A stretch of DNA of 64,000 bases from Candidatus Stackebrandtia excrementipullorum. Lineage in GTDB: Bacteria; Actinomycetota; Actinomycetes; Mycobacteriales; Micromonosporaceae. The DNA is taken from NCBI GenBank assembly GCA_019113825.1, contig DXGR01000131.1, positions 1 through 64,000 on the forward strand, in the 5' to 3' direction. Positions 55,549 to 64,000 of this stretch are shown piece by piece. The stretch's first letter is position 1. Each line of letters opens with the position of its first letter. The translations under genes and the position numbers were made by a program. The notes under the pieces are model-generated. The model saw only the letters and a program-made list of their open reading frames with translations. It did not search any database and was not told the DNA's origin.

Positions 55549-56157
55549 TCAGCGGTGAGTGGGCTCCCGAAGAAGCGACTGCGCCGGATGGCACAACGCA
55601 CACGGGCTAAATCCCAGTTCAACCGCCTCGTATGCCGGGAGGGGCTCACTCTCACGCCCCACAAGGTGGACACAGCCCCCGAGATGGAAACGTGGGCGGC
55701 CGTCGACCACCATCACCTCGGCGTCCATGCGCATAAGGGCTGCTGCCTCGACACTGGAGATCCGAACCTCTCCGGGTTCATCGATGGGAACGAGGCTGGT
55801 GTCCACATCGATGTCAAGGTAGTCGTCCCGACCGTCACCGCGTGTACCCGGCAGGTTGTCAGACCTCTCGGACCGGTTGTAATCGTCGACGTCGTATCGC
55901 CGACGCCCAACCGCAGCCGAGCGGTCGTCGTCATTGGTAACGCGGGAAGTTCCTCCACGATCCCGTGGCGTTTCGTTCTCGTCGGCATGCCCTCGACGCG
56001 TTCCCACGTAAAGGCACACCGCAGCCGACACCGAGGCCGCGATCGTCCCGATCAGGAATGAGTCATTGCCGACGGCGAGCCCGGTGATCAGGAACCCGGC
56101 TCCGGCAACCAAGAGCAGTAAACTACCGACGATCATGATGTGTATCAACCCCCACAT
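55549..56157 (-). CDS. Unknown membrane protein with C-terminal cysteine motif
   Basis: I do not recognise a named family for this 202-residue protein. Two adjacent hydrophobic segments (about 3-26 and 30-50) are followed by a long Asp/Arg-rich linker (55-125). A compact C-terminal domain opens with V-M-V-V-D-G-R-P-R-F-H near 150 and has three cysteines: G-G-C-V-H-L near 163 and P-C-A-L-C-H-P near 187. The cysteines and His could bind metal. GTG at 56193 and ATG at 56157 are both possible starts; neither has a good ribosome binding site. It is isolated by terminators on both sides. I recall similar unnamed proteins in other actinobacteria. Confidence 0.68.
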   Translation of the reverse strand: MWGLIHIMIVGSLLLLVAGAGFLITGLAVGNDSFLIGTIAASVSAAVCLYVGTRRGHADENETPRDRGGTSRVTNDDDRSAAVGRRRYDVDDYNRSERSDNLPGTRGDGRDDYLDIDVDTSLVPIDEPGEVRISSVEAAALMRMDAEVMVVDGRPRFHLGGCVHLVGRESEPLPAYEAVELGFSPCALCHPAQSLLREPTHR

Positions 56158-56211
56158 GGACGATGTTGGCGGTGGCACCTCGAGGAGATACACACCTTAC
56201 GGAATTCCGTC

Positions 56212-56235
56212 GTGCCCGCGACGCGTCGCGGGCAC
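56212..56235 (-). terminator. Perfect palindrome terminator after divIVA
   Basis: A perfect 24-base GC-rich palindrome lies 54 bases past the divIVA stop. As RNA it folds into a stem of about ten pairs with a four-base loop. It separates the division operon from the unknown membrane protein gene. Confidence 0.72.
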
Positions 56236-56288
56236 TTCGGACTCACCTATACACAACGTCCCAGCGGCGAATGGGTTACTCGATCCCG

Positions 56289-57053
56289 TCAGCGCACCGA
56301 TTCGGGTGTCGGCTGGCTCAGGATCGCCGCGTTCGCCGCGCCACGAACCTCGGCCTGGCCCTCGGATGCCGCTTCGCCGTCGATGACGCCTTCACCACGC
56401 CCGGTCAGGTCCCGGAGCTGGCTTTCCAGGTATGCCTTCAATCGAGTGCGGTACTGACGTTCAAACGTCTTGAGCTCTTCAATGTGCTTGTGCAGCGCCG
56501 AACGCTTGGCTTCCAGGTTGCCCATGATCTCCTGGTGGCGCTGCTGCGACTCCCGTTCGAGGGTCTCAGCCTGGTTACGCGCCTGGGTAACCATCTCCTC
56601 CGACTGGGTACGCGCATCGTTCAGTACCGTGTCGGCCTCGCTCCGTGCACTGTCGAGGTGCTCGTCTGCGGTGCGCTGCGCCACCATCAACAGTCGGAGA
56701 GCCTGCTGTTCACCGGCTTCGGCGTTCTGTGGTCCCGCCCCCTGCGGTCCCGCATGACGCAGTTCCTCGAGTTCGGCTTCAGCGGCCCGCGCGGCCTGCT
56801 CTGCGGCGTTCTTTTCGCGTTGCAACCGCTCGAACTCCGCCAGAAGCTCCGCGTTATCGGCAGCGCCCGCGGGCGCTCCGGAGAGCAGTTGTTCGTTCTG
56901 TGCCCGTAGTTTGTTGTTCAGCTCGATGAGTCGCTCCAGTTCTCGCTCCACCTCATCGAGAAAGTTGTCGACTTCATCCTCGTTGTACCCACGGTTGCCA
57001 ATCGGGGACTTCTTAAACGAGATGCTGTGAATGTCGGCCGGGGTCAGCGGCAT
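56289..57053 (-). CDS. divIVA: DivIVA/Wag31 polar growth scaffold
   Basis: The 254-residue protein opens with the DivIVA N-terminal domain ([13 protein letters not shown], then [15 protein letters not shown] near residue 17-31). A long coiled coil follows, interrupted by an Ala/Gly/Pro-rich stretch (about 58-115), with a second coil to about 215. In actinobacteria it marks the cell poles and directs tip growth, and it is usually essential. GGAG lies six bases before the ATG. It ends the division cluster transcript at the palindrome terminator. Confidence 0.97.
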   Translation of the reverse strand: MPLTPADIHSISFKKSPIGNRGYNEDEVDNFLDEVERELERLIELNNKLRAQNEQLLSGAPAGAADNAELLAEFERLQREKNAAEQAARAAEAELEELRHAGPQGAGPQNAEAGEQQALRLLMVAQRTADEHLDSARSEADTVLNDARTQSEEMVTQARNQAETLERESQQRHQEIMGNLEAKRSALHKHIEELKTFERQYRTRLKAYLESQLRDLTGRGEGVIDGEAASEGQAEVRGAANAAILSQPTPESVR

Positions 57054-57143
57054 CGATTACTCCTACATTTCGGTCAGCGGTCTGGAAGGACCACATCAGG
57101 TTGCCTTGGTATGGATTTCTCCATCCGGACCTTGTCGGCAAAG

Positions 57144-57437
57144 CTACATCAACGGCGCTACCACATAGATCCGCAGCACTATGACAATTATCAATAGCAC
57201 TAGGAAGCCAAGGTCAAGCGCTACGCTACCAAGCCGCACCGTCGGAATGACCCGACGCAGGCCTTTCAGGGGGGGATCGGTAGCCGAAAAGACGACCTCA
57301 AGAGCGATGGCCGTACCACGGCCGGGTTCCCAGCGACGGGAAAAGCGCACCACCGCGCCAGCAACGAGTCGCGCTAGCAACAGTAGGTAAAATACGTACA
57401 AAGCCAGGTAGACCGCCTGCCACAGCACGTCCAACAC
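57144..57437 (-). CDS. YggT family membrane protein
   Basis: The 97-residue protein has two hydrophobic segments (about 8-30 and 75-95) and the YggT pattern with S-A-T-D-P-P-L-K-G-L-R-R near residue 53. Members are encoded between sepF and divIVA in many Gram-positive division clusters and are linked to osmotic tolerance or division, without a defined biochemical role. GTG at 57437 follows GAGGT; it lies 15 bases after the sepF stop, consistent with one operon. Confidence 0.92.
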   Translation of the reverse strand: MLDVLWQAVYLALYVFYLLLLARLVAGAVVRFSRRWEPGRGTAIALEVVFSATDPPLKGLRRVIPTVRLGSVALDLGFLVLLIIVIVLRIYVVAPLM

Positions 57438-57452
57438 TACGTGTTACCTCGT

Positions 57453-58025
57453 TCAACTCTGATTGAAGAACCCGCCCTCGGCGATCTTCGCCTTATCCTC
57501 CGCGGTCACCTGGATGTTTGCTGGAGACAACAGGAACACCCGGTTGGTGACTCGGTCGAAACTACCACGAAGCCCAAAGACCAACCCGGCGGCGAAATCG
57601 ACCAGGCGCTTGGCATCGGACTCGTCGAGCTCCGACAGGTTCATAATGACCGGAGTGCCGTCCCGGTAAGCCTCTCCCACCGTTCGGGCTTCGTTATACG
57701 TGGTCGGGTGAACCGTCGTAATCCGGTACTCCGGGTTGTCACTGACGAGCATCGGTCGGTCGTTAACGACCGGTTCGGGTGCCAACGCCAAACTGTCACG
57801 GGTCAACGGGGTCACCGAAGCCGACTGGCGCGAAAGTTGCCGCACCGCAGTCCGTTCCCCACCGACTCTGTCCGTACGGTCAAGCCGCCGCACCCGGGAT
57901 TGACTACTGGTTGGGCGGTCGGCCCGATCGTCAAACTCATCAGAATCGTCAAAGTCGTCGTATTGACGGTCCTCTTCATCTTCGATCAAGCCGAGCCAGA
58001 CTCCCGCCTTGCGCATAGCGCCCAT
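57453..58025 (-). CDS. sepF: Cell division protein SepF
   Basis: The 190-residue protein starts with a membrane-targeting helix ([13 protein letters not shown]), continues with an acidic Asp-rich linker (15-45), and ends with the SepF globular domain (about 95-185; [29 protein letters not shown]). SepF anchors FtsZ to the membrane, which matters in actinobacteria lacking FtsA and ZipA. ATG at 58025 follows GGGAGGGAGCAGGAG. The frame extends to 58160 without support. Confidence 0.96.
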   Translation of the reverse strand: MGAMRKAGVWLGLIEDEEDRQYDDFDDSDEFDDRADRPTSSQSRVRRLDRTDRVGGERTAVRQLSRQSASVTPLTRDSLALAPEPVVNDRPMLVSDNPEYRITTVHPTTYNEARTVGEAYRDGTPVIMNLSELDESDAKRLVDFAAGLVFGLRGSFDRVTNRVFLLSPANIQVTAEDKAKIAEGGFFNQS

Positions 58026-58084
58026 GGACTCCTGCTCCCTCCCGGCCTGGGGTCGCCAAACTACAGCGATGTACTTTCTTGCGT

Positions 58085-58810
58085 CTAGCGGACAGGGTAC
58101 CCGACATTTCTCCGGTGCCCGAGCAATTTCGACCCCAAGCGGATCATTGTGGCACCACAAGCGATTGCCTCGTGGAAATCGGTACTCATTCCCGCTGATA
58201 TTTCATTAGCTTGGGGCGCAATGCTTCTCAGTTGTTCTGAAGTCTCGGCCAACATATCGAACGCACGAGCCGGCTCCCAACCAAGGGGGGCGACCGCCAT
58301 GACGCCCCGCAACGATAGAGCGGATTCCTCGAGAATGGATTGGGCGAGGCCGGGAACATCCTCGACGGTCGCGCCGCCTCGCTCGACGTCTCCATCCAAA
58401 CTGACCTGTATCAACACCTCAAGAAGTCGGTCCGCGCCACGAGCGGCCGTTCCCAGCGCCGTTACCAACCTTCCCCGGTCGACGGACTGAACCATATCCG
58501 CATAGGCGGCGACCGACTTTGCCTTGTTACGTTGCAGGGTCCCGACAAAATGCCAGCGGACCTGCGCCGACAACCCAACTTCGGCGGCCTTCGAGGAAGC
58601 CTCCTGGTCCCGGTTCTCCCCGATGTCACTGACGCCCAATGACGCCAGGTGCACCACATCGGAAGCGGGAAAATTCTTCGTCACCGCTATGAGCCGGACA
58701 TCCTCCGGTTTACGGTTGGCCGCCGAACAGGCGGCGGCCACCTCACCGTTGACCGATCGCAGTGATCGGGCTATCTGCTCACGCCTGTCGGCGACCTCGT
58801 TGGTATTCAC
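58085..58810 (-). CDS. YggS family pyridoxal-phosphate homeostasis protein
   Basis: The 241-residue TIM-barrel protein has the PLP lysine (Lys45) in [13 protein letters not shown] near residue 63, [11 protein letters not shown] near 85 and S-A-G-M-S-T-D near 205. Members hold and buffer PLP without an own reaction. It overlaps ftsZ by four bases (GTGA), which places it directly downstream of ftsZ. In many actinobacteria pgeF lies between these two; here it is missing. Confidence 0.94.
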   Translation of the reverse strand: MNTNEVADRREQIARSLRSVNGEVAAACSAANRKPEDVRLIAVTKNFPASDVVHLASLGVSDIGENRDQEASSKAAEVGLSAQVRWHFVGTLQRNKAKSVAAYADMVQSVDRGRLVTALGTAARGADRLLEVLIQVSLDGDVERGGATVEDVPGLAQSILEESALSLRGVMAVAPLGWEPARAFDMLAETSEQLRSIAPQANEISAGMSTDFHEAIACGATMIRLGSKLLGHRRNVGYPVR

Positions 58811-59931
58811 GAACCGTTCTTCAGAAAGTCGGGTACATCCACATCATCGAACAAGACCTTCCGCGGTGGCGGTGCCGTGTTTCCCGATCGCGGAGGAGAA
58901 CTCGTTTCTCCCGTCGGCGCAGGAGTATCCGCGATGGTTTCCGGCTTGGGAAGGCGTATCGGCTCGGGAATCTCGAACGAGGTGTCCTCGGCATCGAACC
59001 CGGCGGCAATGACCGTGACACGTGCCTCGTCACCCAACGCGTCGTCGATAACGGCACCGAAGATGATGTTCGCATCGGCATGCGCGCAGTCGCTGACCAG
59101 TTCCGCAGCATCGTTGATTTCAAAGAGCCCGAGATCCGAACCCCCCGCAATAGACAGAAGGACCCCTCGGGCTCCCTCCATACTCTGCTCCAACAGAGGC
59201 GATGCGATGGCGGCCTTCGCCGCCTCCACCGCTCTGTTCTCCCCACGTGCGCTGCCGATGCCCATCAAGGCCGATCCGGCTCCGCTCATCACGCTCTTGA
59301 CATCCGCGAAGTCCAAGTTGATCAGACCCGGCGTAGTGATGAGGTCGGTAATGCCCTGGACACCCGACAACAAAACCTGATCGGCGAGACGGAACGCATC
59401 CATCATGGTGATTCCGCGGTCACCGGTTTGCAGCAGCCGATCATTGGGAATGACGATCAGTGTGTCGCACTCGTTGCGCAGTTCTTCGATGCCCTCGACG
59501 GCTTGCGTCTGACGACGTTTCCCTTCAAACGTGAACGGACGCGTCACCACGCCGATGGTCAAGGCCCCGAGCTTGCGAGCGATGTTGGCGATCACCGGTG
59601 CCCCACCGGTTCCCGTACCTCCGCCCTCACCACAGGTCACGAACACCATGTCCGCTCCCTTGAGGACTTCCTCGATCTCGTCCCGGTGGTCTTCGGCCGC
59701 CTTGGCACCCACCTCGGGGTTGGCGCCGGCGCCCAGCCCTCGGGTCAGCTCGCGTCCCACGTCCAGTTTGACATCGGCGTCACTCATCAAGAGCGCCTGA
59801 GCATCGGTGTTGATCGCGATGAACTCGACCCCTTTAAGGCCGGCTTCGATCATCCGGTTGACGGCGTTGACACCGCCGCCGCCGACACCAACGACCTTGA
59901 TGACTGCCAGGTAGTTGTGCGGTGGTGTCAT
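58807..59931 (-). CDS. ftsZ: Cell division GTPase FtsZ
   Basis: The 374-residue tubulin-like GTPase has [12 protein letters not shown] near residue 11, the tubulin signature G-G-G-T-G-T-G near 105, and the T7 loop N-L-D-F-A-D-V near 205. The C-terminal tail ends [11 protein letters not shown], the FtsW/SepF-binding peptide. It polymerises into the Z-ring. ATG at 59931 has AGGACAGGGGAG upstream. The 204-base gap to ftsQ probably holds its own promoter. Four-base overlap with the YggS gene. Confidence 0.98.
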   Translation of the reverse strand: MTPPHNYLAVIKVVGVGGGGVNAVNRMIEAGLKGVEFIAINTDAQALLMSDADVKLDVGRELTRGLGAGANPEVGAKAAEDHRDEIEEVLKGADMVFVTCGEGGGTGTGGAPVIANIARKLGALTIGVVTRPFTFEGKRRQTQAVEGIEELRNECDTLIVIPNDRLLQTGDRGITMMDAFRLADQVLLSGVQGITDLITTPGLINLDFADVKSVMSGAGSALMGIGSARGENRAVEAAKAAIASPLLEQSMEGARGVLLSIAGGSDLGLFEINDAAELVSDCAHADANIIFGAVIDDALGDEARVTVIAAGFDAEDTSFEIPEPIRLPKPETIADTPAPTGETSSPPRSGNTAPPPRKVLFDDVDVPDFLKNGS

Positions 59932-60135
59932 ATCTCCCCTGTCCTTCCTCTGCTGGCCCAACGGCAAGAGGTGTCGCGGTGCTGCGGTGAACGACCGCGT
60001 TTCGCGCCGATCACGGTTTCAGTATGTCGTTGTCCGCAACGTATGGCTTGTGGACTGCCCGGCCACGGATGTGTTTCGGCGTGTCGCCGATCTGCCGTTT
60101 AACCACTCCGCATACACCGGCACACGCAAATCAAC

Positions 60136-60834
60136 TTAGCTCACTGTGGGAACGTCTGGTGCGCTGACATCGAAATGTTGCTCCGACATCCCCAGAAGCG
60201 CGGTCGCCACCTCGGCCTTACGATCCGACCGAGACGCATCACCCCAGAAAATCGTGCGTTCATCCGACAGTATCAGTGTGATGCGCGTCGGTGCCTGCGC
60301 GTCCACTTCCACCAGCAGGTCCTGCAAATGGGATGTCAAGGACGACAGTACAGTCAGGACGGCCACCGTGGCTGGATCGTGACGGCCCGGATCGTCCAAT
60401 GCGACTCGAAAGGTATCGTCGGGCGCCTCGTCGACGGTACGAAACGCCACGCCCGATCGATCAACCAGGATGAAGCCACCGTCGACCGGGACGGCGAGAT
60501 CGGCGCTTCGCTCGGTGATGTCGACGACGATCGTGTGCGGCCAGTCCCGGCTGACCGTCACCACTTCCACTTCGGGAAGCTTTGCCACCCGCTCGGCCAC
60601 GTCGTCGGTGTCGACCGACAGCAGCGACACACCGTCGGGAACGGCTGCAGCCCTCGAGACCTTGTCCGTGTCGGTGAAAGTCGCACCACGGATCTCCACC
60701 CGGTCAACGGAAAACAGGCCGGAGCCAAAACCCAGCCACCCCGCAAGCCCCACCAATGCGAGGGCCGACAACACGATCGCCAGCACCTTGCGGCGACCGC
60801 CCACCGACCGAACGCGGATCAGTTTCCAGGACAT
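60136..60834 (-). CDS. ftsQ: Cell division protein FtsQ
   Basis: The 232-residue protein has a short basic cytoplasmic head (R-S-V-G-G-R-R-K), one membrane span (about 17-38) and an extracytoplasmic POTRA domain starting F-S-V-D-R-V-E-I-R-G-A near residue 42. An FtsQ domain follows with D-W-P-H-T-I-V-V-D-I-T-E-R near 98. It links the Z-ring to septal synthesis in the divisome. GGGAGAG lies six bases before the ATG. It is 18 bases downstream of murC in the same operon. Confidence 0.94.
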   Translation of the reverse strand: MSWKLIRVRSVGGRRKVLAIVLSALALVGLAGWLGFGSGLFSVDRVEIRGATFTDTDKVSRAAAVPDGVSLLSVDTDDVAERVAKLPEVEVVTVSRDWPHTIVVDITERSADLAVPVDGGFILVDRSGVAFRTVDEAPDDTFRVALDDPGRHDPATVAVLTVLSSLTSHLQDLLVEVDAQAPTRITLILSDERTIFWGDASRSDRKAEVATALLGMSEQHFDVSAPDVPTVS

Positions 60835-60852
60835 GTTCTCTCCCGCGACACG

Positions 60853-62259
60853 TCAGTTCGCCAGCGCCGCCCGAATGTCGGTCGGCATCATCGAAATGGG
60901 CGGAGCTCCCATGGTGACCACCACATCCCCGGCAGTGGTGTGTTCGGCGACCAAACCGGGGATTCGATCCCAATTGGGCTCGAACCACTTCCGGCCCTCG
61001 GGCAGGGAAACGGCTTCGCACAGGGCTTGACCTCCCCGTCCGGGCTCGATCGTCTCTCCCGGACCGAATATCTCCATTACCACCGCTTGGTCGGCAATGG
61101 ACAACGCCTCGGCGATCTCCGCTTGGAAGCCGTGAGTGCGGTAAACCCGGTACGGCTGGAACACGACCGTGAGTCGGCTGTCACCGGCCAACCCCTTCAG
61201 AGTCGTCAGCGCCGCCTTCATCGCCGTCGGGTGATAGGCGTACTCGTCGTACACTCGCACGCCCGAAACCGTTCCGGTCAACTCGAACCGGCGACGGACC
61301 CCGGTGAAGCCGGACAGTCCCTTACGGATGTCGTCCGGCTCCAGGCCAAGACGAAGCGCGGTGGCGACCGCGGCGGCACTGTTGAGCCCCAAGTGGGCTC
61401 CGAGAGCAGGCAGAGTGAACTCGCCCAGGTCACGACCGTTGTAGGTCGCCCGATACGACACGCCGCCTGCACCGGAGACGGGGGCGGTGATGCGAAGATT
61501 CGCATCAACCGAGGTTCCGTAGGTGACGACGTCGCGCCCCTCTTCGGCCAGAGTCGCTCCCACCTCGGCAGTACGCGGATCATCGGTGCACACGATCACG
61601 ACTCCGTCGGCGCTTGTGCCACGCAGGAATTCAGCGAAACCGTCTGCCAGTTGTTCCACCGAGCCGTAGTTGTTGAGATGGTCGGCGTCGATGTTCGTCA
61701 GAATCGCCACCTCGGGGCGATAGCGAAAGAACGAACGATCACTCTCATCCGCCTCAACGACGAACAGGTCGCCGGTGCCGTGCCCTCCGCTTTTTCCATC
61801 AGCCGATTCGCCCCCGTTGACAAAAGAGGGGTTTTTCCCACAGGCGACAAGCATGTCGGTGATCATGGCGGTGGTCGTCGTCTTGCCGTGTGTGCCGGTC
61901 ACCGCGATTGACCTTTTTCCGGTCATCGCCGCCGCCAGGGCCTCCGAACGGTGATACACCCGAATTCCCCGCCGCCGCGCTTCGACGAGTTCGATGTGGT
62001 CGTCCGGGTGCGCCGTCGAACGCACGACGGTGTCGACACCGTCGAGGTTGGCCGGTCGGTGTTGACGGTGGATCGTGACACCCAAATCGGCCAGGTCCGT
62101 CAGCGACGGCCAGTCGTGCAACTCACTGCCCGACGTGGGCAGGCCTCGGGTCGCGTAGAGACGAGCAACTCCGCTCATGCCCACGCCACCCACCCCGATG
62201 AACAGTACGTGCCCAAGGTCTTCGGCCGTAACATTCTCGTCGATCGGCGACGTCATCAT
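60853..62259 (-). CDS. murC: UDP-N-acetylmuramate--L-alanine ligase
   Basis: The 468-residue Mur ligase has I-G-V-G-G-V-G-M-S-G near residue 21, the ATP loop V-T-G-T-H-G-K-T-T-T near 118, E-A-D-E-S-D near 180 and D-E-Y-A-Y-H-P-T near 345. It adds L-alanine to UDP-MurNAc in the cytoplasm. The ATG at 62259 overlaps the murG stop by four bases (a second ATG at 62256 is also possible), and GGAGC is just upstream. The murG-murC-ftsQ order is that of the classical dcw cluster. Confidence 0.97.
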   Translation of the reverse strand: MMTSPIDENVTAEDLGHVLFIGVGGVGMSGVARLYATRGLPTSGSELHDWPSLTDLADLGVTIHRQHRPANLDGVDTVVRSTAHPDDHIELVEARRRGIRVYHRSEALAAAMTGKRSIAVTGTHGKTTTTAMITDMLVACGKNPSFVNGGESADGKSGGHGTGDLFVVEADESDRSFFRYRPEVAILTNIDADHLNNYGSVEQLADGFAEFLRGTSADGVVIVCTDDPRTAEVGATLAEEGRDVVTYGTSVDANLRITAPVSGAGGVSYRATYNGRDLGEFTLPALGAHLGLNSAAAVATALRLGLEPDDIRKGLSGFTGVRRRFELTGTVSGVRVYDEYAYHPTAMKAALTTLKGLAGDSRLTVVFQPYRVYRTHGFQAEIAEALSIADQAVVMEIFGPGETIEPGRGGQALCEAVSLPEGRKWFEPNWDRIPGLVAEHTTAGDVVVTMGAPPISMMPTDIRAALAN

Positions 62260-63368
62260 GCTCCGGCCACCGCCCGCAACGTGAGGTCGCGCAGCGCCTC
62301 GTCTCCGTTTCGGCGTCCAAAGGCGGCGGCCTGGACTCCCATGGTGTGGACCCTGGCCGGATCGGTCAGCAGGGGGACGAGTTCGCGCTCGATCCACGCG
62401 GGTGAGAGGTCCTCGTCGTCACAGAAGACCCCACCACCGGCGGCCACGACCGGGCCGGCGTTCTTGTACTGTTCGCGGTTGCCCCAGGGCAACGGGACGT
62501 AAACGGCCGGAAGGCCGACGGCTGCGACTTCGGCACAGGTCATGGCCCCTCCACGACACAACACCACATCGGCCGCCGCGTACCCGAGTTCCATCTCCTT
62601 CAGGAACGGCAGAGTCACGTATGGACCAGAGATGTCGGCGGGGATCTCGACCGGTTCGTCACGCCTGGCACCGATGACGTGCAGAACCTGGCCACCGGCT
62701 GCGGTGATGGCCTTGGCCGCGCCGGCCACCGCCTGGTTGATGGAGTTGGCTCCCTGCGAGGCACCGAAGACGAACAGCGTCGGCCGGTCGGGGTCCAGAC
62801 CGAAATGCGCCCGAGCCTGCGCCCGCATCGCCGACCGGTCGAGCCGGGAAATGCCAGTCCTCAATGGGACCCCGGTGACCTCGCCGTCTTTCAACGCCGG
62901 CACCGTCTGCGGAAGATGTGGGAATCCCAGTGCAAGACGATGGTCGAATCTCATCCCCAACCGGTTGGCCACGCCCGGCGGATCATTGAATTCGAATATC
63001 ACCATGGGCGTCTTACGACGCCAGGCTGCCAAGTACGCCGGTACCGCGACGTAACCACCGAACCCGACGACCGCATCGGCTTCCACCTCGTCGAGGATGG
63101 AACGTGTCACCTTGGCGGCTCGCATCATACGCGGAGCCGTCTTCACCAAGTCCATGTTGACCTTGCGAGGCAACTGATAAGCCGGGACGATGCGTAGGTC
63201 GTATCCGGTGGGCGGGATCAGTTCGTTCTCCATGCCCTTGGTGGTGCCCAAACACGTGATACGCACGTTCGGGTCGTTTCTTCTCAGGCAGTCGGCGAAC
63301 GCCAACAGCGGGTAGATGTGCCCACCGGTTCCACCGCCGGCCAGGACCACCGATCGCAGCTGACTCAA
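62256..63368 (-). CDS. murG: UDP-N-acetylglucosamine--lipid transferase MurG
   Basis: The 370-residue GT28 enzyme has V-L-A-G-G-G-T-G-G-H-I-Y-P near residue 8, G-F-G-G-Y-V near 98, F-G-A-S-Q-G-A near 185 and the nucleotide-sugar region C-R-G-G-A-M-T near 265. It converts lipid I to lipid II at the inner membrane face. The frame runs upstream to 63854, but the TTG at 63368 follows GGAGAG by seven bases, overlaps the ftsW stop by four bases, and starts two residues before the conserved domain's usual position. Confidence 0.96.
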   Translation of the reverse strand: MSQLRSVVLAGGGTGGHIYPLLAFADCLRRNDPNVRITCLGTTKGMENELIPPTGYDLRIVPAYQLPRKVNMDLVKTAPRMMRAAKVTRSILDEVEADAVVGFGGYVAVPAYLAAWRRKTPMVIFEFNDPPGVANRLGMRFDHRLALGFPHLPQTVPALKDGEVTGVPLRTGISRLDRSAMRAQARAHFGLDPDRPTLFVFGASQGANSINQAVAGAAKAITAAGGQVLHVIGARRDEPVEIPADISGPYVTLPFLKEMELGYAAADVVLCRGGAMTCAEVAAVGLPAVYVPLPWGNREQYKNAGPVVAAGGGVFCDDEDLSPAWIERELVPLLTDPARVHTMGVQAAAFGRRNGDEALRDLTLRAVAGA

Positions 63369-64000
63369 GACTCGTCTCTCCTCGTTTTCCGGTTTGCCGG
63401 TTGGGGTTTGGGAGGCAGCGGTGCCCACAGAAGACGCACCCACCGCCCCGGGTTTCGCGCATGTAGTGCTCTGGCGGCCGCCGGTTCGGCGCGCGCAAAG
63501 GAAGCCAGCATGCCGATGGCCACCAATACGACGACCAACGCCGTACCGCCATCGGAAATCAACGGTAGCGGCAGCCCCGTGATGGGAAGCAGGCCGACCA
63601 CACCTCCGATGTTGATGACCGCCTGCACGCTTATCCAGGTGGTCAGCCCCGCTGCGACGAGTCGGCGGAACGGATCCTCGACACGTGCGGCAATACGCAT
63701 GCCCGAGTACGTCAAGACCATGAACAGAACCATGACCACGACGCAGCCGACGACGCCCAATTCCTCCGCAATCAAAGCAAATATGAAATCGTTGTGCCCG
63801 TTGGGGAGCCACTCCCACTTCTGACGGCTTTCGCCCAGGCCGACACCGAACCAACCACCGGTGGCGATCGCGTAGTACCCCTGGACGGCCTGGTAGCCCC
63901 AGTCCGATGCGTATTCCTCCGGATTACGGAACGATATGAACCGTTCCATGCGATAGCTGGCCACCAGCACAAGCATCAGGACGCCGGCGAATGCCGCCGA
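63365..64000 (-). CDS. ftsW: FtsW/RodA-family septal glycosyltransferase, N-terminus beyond window
   Basis: About 211 C-terminal residues are visible, running off the right edge. They include Y-Y-A-I-A-T-G-G-W-F-G-V-G-L-G, N-D-F-I-F-A-L-I-A-E-E-L-G and the late L-P-I-T-G-L-P-L-P-L-I-S-D-G-G, all typical SEDS-family motifs, plus a basic cytoplasmic tail ending K-T-R-R-D-E-S. FtsW polymerises lipid II at the septum with a class B PBP. Position beside murG identifies it as FtsW, not RodA. Catalytic Asp lies outside the window. Its stop overlaps the murG TTG by four bases. Confidence 0.93.
   Translation of the reverse strand, partial: SAAFAGVLMLVLVASYRMERFISFRNPEEYASDWGYQAVQGYYAIATGGWFGVGLGESRQKWEWLPNGHNDFIFALIAEELGVVGCVVVMVLFMVLTYSGMRIAARVEDPFRRLVAAGLTTWISVQAVINIGGVVGLLPITGLPLPLISDGGTALVVVLVAIGMLASFARAEPAAARALHARNPGRWVRLLWAPLPPKPQPANRKTRRDES

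Noticed and set aside
1..64000. CRISPR arrays, insertion sequences, prophage or integrative elements
   Set aside because: No regularly spaced repeats, transposase, integrase or phage genes were seen in any frame.

Overview
The window looks like a chromosomal segment of a GC-rich actinobacterium (roughly 60% G+C by eye). The evidence is a Wag31-type DivIVA and SepF in the ftsW-murG-murC-ftsQ-ftsZ division cluster, a his operon carrying PriA-type hisA and a small membrane protein before hisH, DUF2567 and TIGR03085 family proteins, frequent GTG/TTG starts and many 1-8 nt gene overlaps. Gene content would suit the Glycomycetaceae/Micromonosporales side of the phylum. That placement is inference; the sequence has no rRNA to settle it. 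I saw no tRNA, rRNA, CRISPR, IS element, prophage or origin.

Region by region. 1-16.8 kb is a mosaic of stand-alone metabolic genes: a truncated secreted alpha/beta hydrolase, an orphan iron-box-like site, a SnoaL protein, a zinc-independent oxidoreductase, a class C serine hydrolase, a Tat-exported M23 endopeptidase, an unrecognised protein, catalase, a secreted DUF187 glycosidase, an XRE-cupin regulator divergent from azlCD, phosphoketolase and a GH38 alpha-mannosidase. 17-24.2 kb carries dnaE, a BASS transporter, a small membrane protein, an APH-fold kinase and a C45 acyltransferase-family protein. 24.2-32.2 kb is a coherent amino-sugar locus: RpiR regulator, UPF0309 SIS protein (NagS-like), two paralogous NgcE-like binding proteins, one permease pair and a divergent BadF/BadG sugar kinase. 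32.2-44.3 kb has a SpoU methyltransferase, a 1.1 kb stretch with no convincing gene, an operon of a heterodimeric ABC exporter plus a DUF5107-TPR protein, a TIGR03085 protein and a gluABCD-type glutamate uptake operon.

44.3-52.7 kb is the histidine block, transcribed leftward: a ParA/MinD-like ATPase, DUF2567, hisD, hisC, hisB, a 57-aa membrane protein, hisH, hisA, ridA, then DUF4126 and hisF. 53-64 kb is the division and envelope block, also leftward: ftsW (cut by the window end), murG, murC, ftsQ, ftsZ, yggS, sepF, yggT, divIVA, a cysteine-containing membrane protein of unknown function, dksA/traR, lspA and an RluA-family pseudouridine synthase. ileS and pgeF, which many actinobacteria keep in this block, are not present here.

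Nine hairpins fit terminators or intercistronic processing signals and help define transcription units. The most interesting points are the amino-sugar locus with duplicated binding proteins, the asymmetric ABC exporter coupled to a DUF5107-TPR protein, the ParA-like ATPase with a His-substituted P-loop and hairpin leader, tandem palindromes upstream of the M23 gene, and the unknown protein sitting between terminators where ileS is often found. I did not find one clearly undescribed multi-gene system; the DUF5107-exporter operon is the nearest candidate.
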